5,263 nucleotides of DNA, taken from contig JAAEZW010000162.1 of assembly GCA_018222665.1 (NCBI GenBank), positions 1-5,263 on the forward strand. Reading direction: 5' to 3'. The notes under the pieces were generated by a model. It saw only the letters and a program-made list of their open reading frames with translations. It was not told where the DNA came from and did no database searches. Below, one piece after another: positions 1 through 5,263 of this stretch; within the stretch, counting starts at the first letter, position 1, and every line of letters starts with the position of its first letter. The DNA is from Paracoccaceae bacterium. GTDB lineage: Bacteria > Pseudomonadota > Alphaproteobacteria > Rhodobacterales > Rhodobacteraceae. Position numbers and translations under genes: made by a program.

Positions 1-106
1 CTATAATCGTACTCGTTCGGTGGCCTTTGTCCGTGCCGTTGCTATGGATGATCGCGAAGATAAACCTGTGGCCACGGCTGCAGGGGCATTTGTGACAGGG
101 GGTTAA
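1..106 (+). CDS. PaaI-type hot-dog thioesterase, C-terminal end only
   Basis: Only the last 34 codons are present, read from base 2 to a TAA at 104-106; the start lies upstream of the window. The visible tail has an Arg-Ser-Val-Ala-Phe-Val strand, a short charged turn (Asp-Asp-Arg-Glu-Asp) and a final strand ending Ala-Gly-Ala-Phe-Val. This is how the last two beta strands of PaaI/YbgC-like hot-dog acyl-CoA thioesterases usually end. It aligns by eye with the tail of the next gene (its residues 136-164), including the pattern R-x-x-A-x-V and A-x-x-x-G-x-F, so the two are probably paralogues. The family hydrolyses acyl-CoA or aryl-CoA thioesters in the cytoplasm; the substrate here is unknown. 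The stop is 3 bases from the next ATG, so the genes are probably co-transcribed. The family call rests on this short tail and the neighbour, so confidence is moderate. Confidence 0.72.
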   Translation, partial: YNRTRSVAFVRAVAMDDREDKPVATAAGAFVTGG

Positions 107-109
107 ACC

Positions 110-631
110 ATGGCTCTGCGCACTCCAGAACCTGTTCAGATTGTCAAACAACGGCGAGATGATGCATTGGCGGCAATCGTCGCGGCGATCCCCTACATTC
201 AGTTTTTGAACGTATCCTTTGAACGGCGCGGTGACGAATTGACGGCCGTTATGGCCTATCGGGATACATTGATTGGAAACCCCGCATTGCCTGCGTTGCA
301 CGGGGGTGCGATCGCAGCATTTCTTGAGGTGGCCGCCGTGATTGAATTGACTTGGGCCACCGCGTGGGCCGCGATTGAGGACGGCACCCTAACACCAGAG
401 GCGATCACATCAGGCCATCAATTTGCCCTTCCCAAAACCATTGATTTCACGGTTGATTATCTGCGCTCGGGCCTGCCGCGGGATGCCTATGCGCGCGCCA
501 CGATCAACCGTTCAGGTCGTCGATATGCATCCGTCCATGTCGAGGCATGGCAGGACAACCGTGACCGCTTATTTGCCCAAGGGACTGGGCATTTCCTAAT
601 GCCCGATGCCAACAGCGCAATAGCGGACTAG
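110..631 (+). CDS. PaaI family hot-dog thioesterase
   Basis: A 173-residue cytoplasmic protein of the PaaI-like hot-dog fold, a family that hydrolyses acyl-CoA thioesters and usually acts as dimers or tetramers. Seen directly: an N-terminal helical stretch (about 10-28), a first strand region (33-52), the hallmark His-Gly-Gly at 64-66 at the start of the central helix, and later strands at 109-121, 126-133 and 138-147. In known PaaI enzymes an acidic residue about nine positions after the His is catalytic; Glu73 sits there, whereas E. coli PaaI has Asp. At 173 residues it is somewhat longer than typical PaaI (about 140), mostly through the N-terminus and a 90-105 loop. The start is supported by AGGGGG at 97-102, seven bases before the ATG, placed across the stop of the upstream paralogue. 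The MATE gene begins 4 bases after its stop, suggesting one operon. Substrate unknown. Confidence 0.88.
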   Translation: MALRTPEPVQIVKQRRDDALAAIVAAIPYIQFLNVSFERRGDELTAVMAYRDTLIGNPALPALHGGAIAAFLEVAAVIELTWATAWAAIEDGTLTPEAITSGHQFALPKTIDFTVDYLRSGLPRDAYARATINRSGRRYASVHVEAWQDNRDRLFAQGTGHFLMPDANSAIAD

Positions 632-635
632 GCCG

Positions 636-1943
636 ATGCAAACCGAGATCACACATCGCCGCGTCCTTGCGGTTGCGCTGCCCATTGTTTTGTCAAACAT
701 CACCGTGCCGCTTTTGGGGGTGGTTGATACGTTTGCCGTTGGGCAAATTGGGGACGCAGCCTCGATCGCCGCCGTTGGGGTGGGGGCGATAATTCTTGGG
801 GCGATTTATTGGATTTTTGGATTTCTGCGCATGGGCACGACGGGGCTTACGGCCCAAGCCATGGGGGCAGGGGATCAACAGGAATTGATCGCCCTGTTGG
901 TGCGCGGATTGATCCTTGGGCTTGGGGCGGGGGGTGTCATTATGGCGCTTTACCCGCTGCTAATCGCTTGGGGTTTATGGATTTCGCCCGTATCTGATCA
1001 GGTTGCGCCGCTTGTTGAAAGTTACATGACAATCCGCATATTCAGCGCGCCGGCGCCCATTGCACTTTATGCGATCACAGGGTGGCTCATTGCCCAAGAA
1101 CGCACGCGCGAGGTTTTGATCCTGCAAATTTGGATGAATGGGTTGAACATTCTGCTGGATTTGTACTTTGTGCTATCGCTTGGCTGGGGTGTTGATGGGG
1201 TCGCTTGGGCCACGTTCATTGCGGAATGGACTGGATTGGTCTTAGGACTATGGATGTGTCGTGCGGCCCTACGTCATCCTTTTTCCCGTGCGTGGGATCA
1301 GGTGTTTGATCATGCGCGATTGATCAAAATGGGATCGCTTAATTCGGACATTTTGCTGCGTTCACTCGCCTTGCAAGGTATCTTTGTTTCGTTCTTGTTA
1401 TGGGGTGGGAAATTCGGGGATGTCGCCTTGGCCGCCAATCAGGTGTTGTTGCAATTCTTACACCTTATCGCCTATGGGTTGGATGGATTTGCATTCGCGG
1501 CTGAAACCTTGGTTGGGCAGGCGATTGGTCGTCGTGCACTTGGGGATTTAAGGAAAAGCGTTGTGATCAGTAGCCTGTGGGCCGCAGGTATCTGTGTTTT
1601 ATTGGCGATTGGATTTGCCCTGATTGGTCCATGGGCAATTGATATGATGGCGAAATCTGCAGAGGTCCAGCAGGCCGCAAGGGATTATTTACCTTACATG
1701 GTGGCCTCACCTATCTTGGGATGTGCCTGCTTTATGTTGGATGGGATTTTCATTGGCGCGACGCGGGGCGCTGACATGCGCAATATGATGATGATTTCGC
1801 TTATGATTTATGTGGTGAGTGTGCTGGCCCTGACCCCCAGTTTTGGAAACCATGGATTATGGATGGCGCTCTTGATTTCCTATGTCGCGCGGGGTGCAAC
1901 GCTTGGCTACAAATATCCCGCAATCGAACGTGATCTGAGTTAA
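636..1943 (+). CDS. MATE family efflux transporter (DinF/NorM-like)
   Basis: A 435-residue inner-membrane protein of the multidrug and toxic compound extrusion family, which exports organic cations or other small molecules using a proton or sodium gradient. About twelve hydrophobic segments can be read, in two similar halves (roughly residues 8-210 and 230-425) joined by a charged cytoplasmic linker near 211-230. Family-like motifs include Gly-Val-Val-Asp-Thr-Phe-Ala-Val-Gly in the first helix (Asp31) and Asn-Ile-Leu-Leu-Asp in the fifth (Asp175). Acidic residues at these places matter for ion coupling in archaeal PfMATE; equivalence here is inferred. A second-half segment, Glu-Thr-Leu-Val-Gly-Gln-Ala-Ile-Gly at 290-298, is also typical of DinF-type members. 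Length is normal for the family. The start lies 4 bases after the thioesterase stop with only a weak AGG ahead of it, so translation may be coupled. The exported compound is unknown. Confidence 0.93.
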   Translation: MQTEITHRRVLAVALPIVLSNITVPLLGVVDTFAVGQIGDAASIAAVGVGAIILGAIYWIFGFLRMGTTGLTAQAMGAGDQQELIALLVRGLILGLGAGGVIMALYPLLIAWGLWISPVSDQVAPLVESYMTIRIFSAPAPIALYAITGWLIAQERTREVLILQIWMNGLNILLDLYFVLSLGWGVDGVAWATFIAEWTGLVLGLWMCRAALRHPFSRAWDQVFDHARLIKMGSLNSDILLRSLALQGIFVSFLLWGGKFGDVALAANQVLLQFLHLIAYGLDGFAFAAETLVGQAIGRRALGDLRKSVVISSLWAAGICVLLAIGFALIGPWAIDMMAKSAEVQQAARDYLPYMVASPILGCACFMLDGIFIGATRGADMRNMMMISLMIYVVSVLALTPSFGNHGLWMALLISYVARGATLGYKYPAIERDLS

Positions 1944-2013
1944 TTGCAGTGCTGGATAAGAACAGTGGTGCTTTGGGCTATGTTTGTAAAATCTAAGTGA
2001 TTTACTTCACCCA

Positions 2014-2059
2014 GATCATGCGCGGTCTGAGCCAAAGCGAAGACTAATCGCGCATGATC
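2014..2059. repeat. Perfect 11-bp inverted repeat, strong stem-loop
   Basis: GATCATGCGCG at 2014-2024 is exactly complementary to CGCGCATGATC at 2049-2059. Inside it, GTCT at 2025-2028 can pair with AGAC at 2041-2044, leaving TAAT (2045-2048) as a one-sided bulge and a 12-base loop (2029-2040). The combined stem is therefore about 15 pairs. There is no T-run after either arm, so it is not a textbook intrinsic terminator in either direction. It starts 71 bases after the MATE stop and could act as an mRNA 3' end structure, part of a structured RNA, or the core of a dispersed repeat. Confidence 0.75.
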
Positions 2060-2089
2060 CAGCCCACGCCCGTCCCGTCAAACCATTGG

Positions 2090-2104
2090 TTTGCCTTCGG
2101 CAAA
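2090..2104. repeat. Short GC hairpin in intergenic region
   Basis: TTTGCC at 2090-2095 pairs with GGCAAA at 2099-2104 around a three-base TTC loop. The outer bases ACC (2082-2084) and GGT (2107-2109) could extend it with internal mismatches. No T-run follows in either direction. It sits 30 bases from the larger inverted repeat, which suggests the stretch from about 2014 to 2109 may fold as one structured unit. Confidence 0.5.
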
Positions 2105-2168
2105 ACGGTGCGGGGGCTTCATTTCATTCAGCCCTGTTAACCGCCCACGGGCGAGTGCTTAATCCTAT

Positions 2169-2192
2169 GTATTTTTAGGAAACGAAAAATAC
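2169..2192. terminator. AT-rich inverted repeat, possible bidirectional terminator
   Basis: GTATTTTT at 2169-2176 is exactly complementary to AAAAATAC at 2185-2192, with an eight-base loop. It lies about 43 bases beyond the pyrD stop on the minus strand and about 225 bases beyond the MATE stop. Convergent genes often share such a symmetric element, and each arm gives a short run of T on one strand. The stem is weak in GC, so it is not a canonical intrinsic terminator; the role is inferred from position. Confidence 0.3.
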
Positions 2193-2218
2193 TCTGATGG
2201 ATTTCTAATTTTGACTAT

Positions 2219-2240
2219 CTTTAGTTCTGCGAGGCTAAAG
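2219..2240 (-). terminator. Dyad overlapping the pyrD stop codon
   Basis: CTTTAG at 2219-2224 and CTAAAG at 2235-2240 are perfectly complementary around a ten-base loop, and the right arm includes the pyrD stop at 2235-2237. A six-pair AT-rich stem with no following T-run is weak, so it may be a chance dyad or a small mRNA 3' end structure. Confidence 0.2.
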
Positions 2241-3293
2241 CCAATCCGCGCGACCACTGCCCACAGCATCAGACACATGTGCAAAACCATCCCGTTCCAG
2301 CAGGGCATCCAACCCCTTTGCGATGTCGGCCACCATGGATAAACCGCCATACACCAATGCCGTATAAAGTTGCACGGCCGACGCACCCGCCCGAATTTTT
2401 TCATAGGCTTGCGCAGCCGTTGAAACACCACCCACACCAATCAGTGGAATGTCAGGACCGCAAAGCTGCGACAGCTGGGCCAAAACGCGCGTGGATTTTT
2501 CAAACAGGGGTGCACCAGACAGCCCGCCTTGTTCCCCACGATCCTTTGATGTCAGCCCGTCACGCGACAGGGTTGTGTTGGTGGCAATGATCCCGCTGAT
2601 CCCTGTTTCACGCGCCACATCTGCAATGTCGGCGATTTCATCAGGGGTCAGATCAGTGGCAATTTTCAGGAAAATCGGAATAGGCGTGTTTAGGCCCGCG
2701 TTCGTTTCAAGAACACCATTCAAAAGCGCCCCCAAGGCGTCCTTGCCCTGTAAATCCCGCAGTTTTTCGGTGTTAGGACTGGACACATTCACAGTTGCGA
2801 AATCCAAATGGGGGCCGCAATGAGCCAGCACCCGCGCGAAATCTGCGGCGCGATCACTGCTGTCTTTGTTTGCACCAAGGTTCAGGCCCACAATGCCCGT
2901 CATTGGACGCGCCGCCAAGCGTACGCCAATGGCCTCCATCCCTTGGTTGTTAAACCCAAACCGATTGATCGCGGCCTGATCTTGGGTCAATCGAAACAAC
3001 CGCGGCTTTGGGTTTCCGGGTTGGGGGCACGGTGTGGCAGCACCCACTTCGATAAATCCAAAACCCGCCTTGGTCAGGGGCGCGATCACTTCGGCGTTTT
3101 TGTCGTATCCTGCGGCCAATCCGATGGGGTTTGGTAAATCCAACCCCGCAATCGTTGTTGCCAACCGAGCGGATGTTACCTGGCCCGACAGGGGGGCAAG
3201 CCCCGATTTCAGCGCGGTAATGGACAATCCATGCGAAGTTTCAGGATCAAATTTGTGAAGTGCGGCCAATCCCAACCGTTCGATCAGTTTCAT
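2235..3293 (-). CDS. pyrD: Dihydroorotate dehydrogenase (quinone), class 2
   Basis: A 352-residue enzyme that oxidises dihydroorotate to orotate with FMN, passing electrons to membrane quinone; it is the fourth step of de novo UMP synthesis. The N-terminal 45 residues form the helical extension that docks class 2 enzymes to the inner membrane and distinguishes them from class 1. Seen motifs: Gly-Leu-Ala-Ala-Gly-Tyr-Asp-Lys-Asn (57-66, FMN/substrate Lys65), [11 protein letters not shown] (91-101), Asn-Arg-Phe-Gly-Phe-Asn-Asn (110-116), Asn-Val-Ser-Ser-Pro-Asn-Thr (169-175) with Ser172 aligning with the catalytic Ser175 of E. coli, Lys210, Asn239, and the FMN phosphate loop Gly-Val-Gly-Gly (286-289). 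Length and all core motifs are normal. Residue 89 is Cys where homologues commonly have Arg. Its ATG overlaps the stop of the upstream DUF952 gene as ATGA, with only a weak Shine-Dalgarno sequence, which suggests translational coupling. Confidence 0.97.
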   Translation of the reverse strand: MKLIERLGLAALHKFDPETSHGLSITALKSGLAPLSGQVTSARLATTIAGLDLPNPIGLAAGYDKNAEVIAPLTKAGFGFIEVGAATPCPQPGNPKPRLFRLTQDQAAINRFGFNNQGMEAIGVRLAARPMTGIVGLNLGANKDSSDRAADFARVLAHCGPHLDFATVNVSSPNTEKLRDLQGKDALGALLNGVLETNAGLNTPIPIFLKIATDLTPDEIADIADVARETGISGIIATNTTLSRDGLTSKDRGEQGGLSGAPLFEKSTRVLAQLSQLCGPDIPLIGVGGVSTAAQAYEKIRAGASAVQLYTALVYGGLSMVADIAKGLDALLERDGFAHVSDAVGSGRADWL

Positions 3294-3628
3294 GTCATAT
3301 CATCCGGAAAAATATGGTCCGCGTCCCCTTGGGGCAGGGGTTTGTGCCAAATCACATCTTTGATCCCCATCAGGCGATACAAATGTGGGAACAGTGCGCC
3401 GCCTCGCGAGACTTCCCATTTCAAATCGGGTTTCATCGCATCACTGTCACAGGCCACAAGGATAAGATCACCCGCATTTGCAAAATGCTTGGCCGCTGTT
3501 TCGCGCACCTGTTCAGATGTGGAAAAATGGATATAGCCATCTGTCACATCAATTGGGGCGCCCTGTGTTTGACCATGATCAATCAGGCTTTGCCATTCTT
3601 CGGGTCGAAAGATTTTGTAAATAAGCAT
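3290..3628 (-). CDS. DUF952 domain-containing protein
   Basis: A protein of about 112 residues matching the DUF952 family, whose biochemical role is not established. Family features seen, numbered from the chosen start: Met-Leu-Ile-Tyr-Lys-Ile at the start, Asp-Gly-Tyr-Ile-His-Phe-Ser-Thr at about 30-37, a Glu-Thr-Ala-Ala-Lys-His-Phe helix near 43-49, and [14 protein letters not shown] at about 71-84. No signal peptide or membrane segment is seen, so it is probably cytoplasmic. A longer frame begins at an ATG at 3670 and would add 14 residues. I prefer the ATG at 3628 because family members begin there and a GAGCGGGG stretch lies just upstream. The stop overlaps the pyrD start by ATGA, so the pair is surely one transcript. 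This hints at a link to nucleotide metabolism, but that is association only. Confidence 0.87.
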   Translation of the reverse strand: MLIYKIFRPEEWQSLIDHGQTQGAPIDVTDGYIHFSTSEQVRETAAKHFANAGDLILVACDSDAMKPDLKWEVSRGGALFPHLYRLMGIKDVIWHKPLPQGDADHIFPDDMT

Positions 3629-3687
3629 GCCCCGCTCATGGCAATTCTTTCCCGCAAGGTCAAGCGTCATACCCGCGTTACAAATCC

Positions 3688-3736
3688 TTGACTAATGATC
3701 GGGCATGAGTCCGAATGGACGCATTCGAAATATAAT
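3688..3736 (+). promoter_or_regulatory. Tentative promoter region for the 5'-nucleotidase gene
   Basis: TTGACT at 3688-3693 resembles a sigma-70 -35 box, but the bases 16-18 further on (around 3711-3716) are a poor -10. A perfect TATAAT lies at 3731-3736, but no good -35 precedes it at 17 bases, and a start from it would leave a leader of only about a dozen bases. One of these is probably the real promoter; they do not form a standard pair with each other. The promoter of the divergent DUF952-pyrD operon must lie in the same gap or just inside it, and no clear box was found. Confidence 0.25.
3712..3727. promoter_or_regulatory. Dyad in divergent intergenic region, possible operator
   Basis: CGAATG at 3712-3717 and CATTCG at 3722-3727 are perfectly complementary around GACG. 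An overlapping alternative pairing is GTCC (3709-3712) with GGAC (3717-3720). The dyad sits between the divergent DUF952-pyrD operon and the nucleotidase gene, where a shared regulator could bind, just upstream of TATAAT. It is short enough to occur by chance and matches no operator I recognise; no Pho box was seen. Confidence 0.25.
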
Positions 3737-3742
3737 TTCAAC

Positions 3743-3748
3743 AAGGGA
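3743..3748 (+). promoter_or_regulatory. Ribosome binding site of the 5'-nucleotidase gene
   Basis: AAGGGA lies seven bases before the ATG at 3756, ideal Shine-Dalgarno spacing. It favours this ATG over the in-frame ATG at 3771, which would also cut the basic start off the signal peptide. Confidence 0.7.
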
Positions 3749-3755
3749 AAATACC

Positions 3756-5263
3756 ATGTTCACACGTTTCATGTTGACGGCTGCCACGTCTGCGTTGATT
3801 GCTGGCAGTGCAGCGGCGGACTATACACTCACCATCCTGCACACGAATGACATTCACAGCCGTGTGGAATCGATCAATAAATACGACTCAACCTGTAACG
3901 CCGATGGCGAGGCAGAGGGGAAATGTTTCGGCGGTATGGCGCGTCTGAAAACCATCATTGATGCCGAACGCGCGGCCATGGCGGATCAAAATGTTGTTGT
4001 GTTGGATGCGGGCGACCCGTTCCAAGGGTCGCTGTTTTACACCACCTACAAAGGGGCGGCAGAGGCCGAATTTATGGAGGCCATTGGGTATGACGCCATG
4101 GCCGTTGGAAACCATGAATTTGACGATGGTCCCAAAGGATTGGCCGATTTTGTCGATGCGGTTTCATTCCCCGTTGTTAGCGGGAATTTGGATCTATCCG
4201 CAGAAGCTTTGCTTAAAGATCGTGTAAAAGATCACGTTGTTTTGGAAATCGGCGGTCAGAAAATCGGTATCGTTTCTGCTCTTGCGGTGGATACTGTGGA
4301 TACATCCAGCCCAGGCGAAAATGTTGTTTTCATTGATGAGATTGAAGCATTGAAAGCAGATGTCGCCACGATGCAAGGCCTGGGTGTCGATAAAATCATC
4401 GCGCTGACGCACGTTGGTTTGAAAAAGGATGTGGAAATCGCCGCTGCGGTGCCGGGGATTGACGTTGTGATCGGTGGGCACAGTCATACAAAGATGTTGA
4501 ATGATGGTAAGGCGGTTGCCTATCCCCAAATGGTCGATGGCACACCTGTGGCACAGGCCTATGCTTATTCTAAATATCTGGGCAAACTGACCGTCACCTT
4601 TGATGATATGGGGAACGTTACTGCGGCCTCTGGTAATCCAATTGTGTTGGATGCATCCGTTACTCCGGACGCAGCAATTGCAGCCCGCATCGCCGAAATG
4701 GGCGCCCCGATTGAAGAGATGAAAATGCGCGTTGTTGCGCAATCGTCGGGCAATATTGACGGGGACCGCGGCAGTTGTCGTGCCATGGAATGTCAGATGG
4801 GGAATTTGGTGGCCGATGCCATGTTGGATCGTGTGGCCGATCAGGGCATTGAAATTGCAATCCAAAATGGCGGTGGATTGCGCGCGTCTATCGATGCGGG
4901 CGATGTGACCATGGGCGAAGTTTTGACGGTTCTTCCGTTCCAAAACACGCTTTCCACCTTCTTTGTGAGCGGCGCAACAATCGTGGCCGCATTGGAAAAT
5001 GGTGTATCCAAAATGGAAGAGGGCGCAGGCCGTTTCCCCCAAGTGGCAGGCATGTCCTTTACCGTCACCCCCTCAGCTGAAGCGGGCAGCCGCATTTCAA
5101 ACGTCGTGGTGGGCGGATCGGCGATTGATCTGAACAAAACCTATGGCGTTGTATCAAATAACTATGTGCGCAATGGTGGGGATGGGTACAAAATGTTCCG
5201 TGATGCGGAAAACGCCTATGACTATGGTCCCGATTTGGTGGATGTCACAGCGGGATATATAGC
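3756..5263 (+). CDS. Exported bifunctional metallophosphatase/5'-nucleotidase (UshA-like), 3' end cut by window
   Basis: The frame stays open for 502 codons to the window end; related proteins are only slightly longer, so probably a few tens of residues are missing. A signal peptide is clear: Arg4, a hydrophobic core, and Gly-Ser-Ala-Ala-Ala with likely cleavage before Asp22, so it acts in the periplasm. The N-terminal metallophosphoesterase domain (about 24-285) shows the two-metal site: Asp32 and His34 (Asn-Asp-Ile-His), Asp87 (Asp-Ala-Gly-Asp), Asn119-His120 (Gly-Asn-His-Glu), His219, and His242/His244 (Gly-Gly-His-Ser-His). The C-terminal 5'-nucleotidase domain (about 325 on) has Asn-Gly-Gly-Gly-Leu-Arg (371-376), Phe395/Asn397, and Tyr470 with Asp476 in Asn-Gly-Gly-Asp-Gly-Tyr, matching the nucleoside-binding places of UshA. 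The family hydrolyses nucleotides (some members UDP-sugars or 2',3'-cyclic nucleotides) to nucleosides and phosphate; exact substrate unknown. Cys47/Cys57 and Cys341/Cys346 may form disulfides. It is divergent from DUF952-pyrD. Confidence 0.94.
   Translation, partial: MFTRFMLTAATSALIAGSAAADYTLTILHTNDIHSRVESINKYDSTCNADGEAEGKCFGGMARLKTIIDAERAAMADQNVVVLDAGDPFQGSLFYTTYKGAAEAEFMEAIGYDAMAVGNHEFDDGPKGLADFVDAVSFPVVSGNLDLSAEALLKDRVKDHVVLEIGGQKIGIVSALAVDTVDTSSPGENVVFIDEIEALKADVATMQGLGVDKIIALTHVGLKKDVEIAAAVPGIDVVIGGHSHTKMLNDGKAVAYPQMVDGTPVAQAYAYSKYLGKLTVTFDDMGNVTAASGNPIVLDASVTPDAAIAARIAEMGAPIEEMKMRVVAQSSGNIDGDRGSCRAMECQMGNLVADAMLDRVADQGIEIAIQNGGGLRASIDAGDVTMGEVLTVLPFQNTLSTFFVSGATIVAALENGVSKMEEGAGRFPQVAGMSFTVTPSAEAGSRISNVVVGGSAIDLNKTYGVVSNNYVRNGGDGYKMFRDAENAYDYGPDLVDVTAGYI

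Larger units (their letters stand above)
1944..2234. other. Convergent intergenic region with several dyads, no convincing gene
   Basis: This 291-base gap lies between the 3' ends of the MATE gene and pyrD. No reading frame with a ribosome binding site or a recognisable product was found. It contains an 11-base perfect inverted repeat (2014-2024 with 2049-2059), a small GC hairpin (2090-2104), an AT-rich inverted repeat (2169-2192) and a dyad over the pyrD stop (2219-2240). Short stop-free stretches occur on both strands across about 1945-2165, including a minus-strand frame open for 45 codons from 2077 down to its TAA near the MATE stop, without a good start. Possible explanations are a dispersed intergenic repeat, an unannotated small RNA, the decayed end of a mobile element, or simply terminators for the two convergent operons. 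The sequence alone does not decide. Confidence 0.6.

Noticed and set aside
693..997. Short frames on both strands within the start of the MATE gene
   Set aside because: The MATE frame has membrane segments and family motifs throughout; these are shadows of its GC-rich codons.
2078..2122. Tiny minus-strand ORF of 14 codons beginning at an ATG at 2122
   Set aside because: It has no clear Shine-Dalgarno sequence and is too short to judge; it overlaps the hairpin region and is better treated as part of the intergenic structure.
2054..2140. Plus-strand ORF of 28 codons starting at an ATG inside the inverted repeat
   Set aside because: Its ATG lies within the stem, it has no ribosome binding site, and no product is recognisable.
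2165..2440. 91-codon minus-strand frame extending past the pyrD stop
   Set aside because: Most of it overlaps the 3' end of pyrD in another frame, and its translation is rich in Trp and Met with no domain.
2279..3258. Several plus-strand open frames of 74-124 codons
   Set aside because: All are antisense to pyrD, overlap one another, lack good ribosome binding sites and have no family features.
3231..3691. Plus-strand frames of 101 and 143 codons
   Set aside because: They are antisense to the DUF952 gene and the pyrD start, whose reading frame has clear family motifs.
4194..5042. 282-codon open frame on the minus strand
   Set aside because: It lies wholly antisense to the nucleotidase, whose metal and nucleoside motifs are intact. 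Its translation is rich in His, Asn, Cys and Ile with no recognisable domain, as expected of a mirror frame.

Overview
The window looks like chromosomal DNA of a marine alphaproteobacterium, most likely Rhodobacteraceae (Roseobacter clade). This is inferred from moderate GC content, the style of the encoded proteins (a pair of PaaI-type thioesterases next to a MATE exporter, and a DUF952-pyrD pair) and the codon choice; no rRNA or marker gene is present to prove it. All coding regions share a similar base composition, and no complete mobile element, phage gene, CRISPR array, tRNA or rRNA was seen.

Layout: (1) bases 1-1943, plus strand, a tightly packed operon with the 3' end of a hot-dog thioesterase, a second complete hot-dog thioesterase, and a DinF/NorM-type MATE efflux protein, with gaps of only 3-4 bases. 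(2) Bases 1944-2234, the convergent gap between the MATE gene and pyrD, holding several inverted repeats and no convincing gene. It is the least explained part of the window and may be a dispersed intergenic repeat, a small RNA or the remnant of a mobile element. (3) Bases 2235-3628, minus strand, a two-gene operon of a DUF952 protein followed by pyrD (class 2 dihydroorotate dehydrogenase), joined by an ATGA stop/start overlap. (4) Bases 3629-3755, a short divergent regulatory region with a small dyad and a strong ribosome binding site. (5) Bases 3756-5263, plus strand, an exported UshA-like 5'-nucleotidase/metallophosphoesterase that runs off the window about where its C-terminus is expected.

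Together, pyrD makes orotate in de novo pyrimidine synthesis, while the divergent periplasmic nucleotidase would release nucleosides and phosphate from external nucleotides. The two therefore sit on opposite sides of nucleotide supply, but any co-regulation is inference. The thioesterase pair and MATE protein form a likely co-transcribed unit whose substrates cannot be told from sequence. I did not find strong evidence for a new biological system; the convergent intergenic region is the best candidate for further work.
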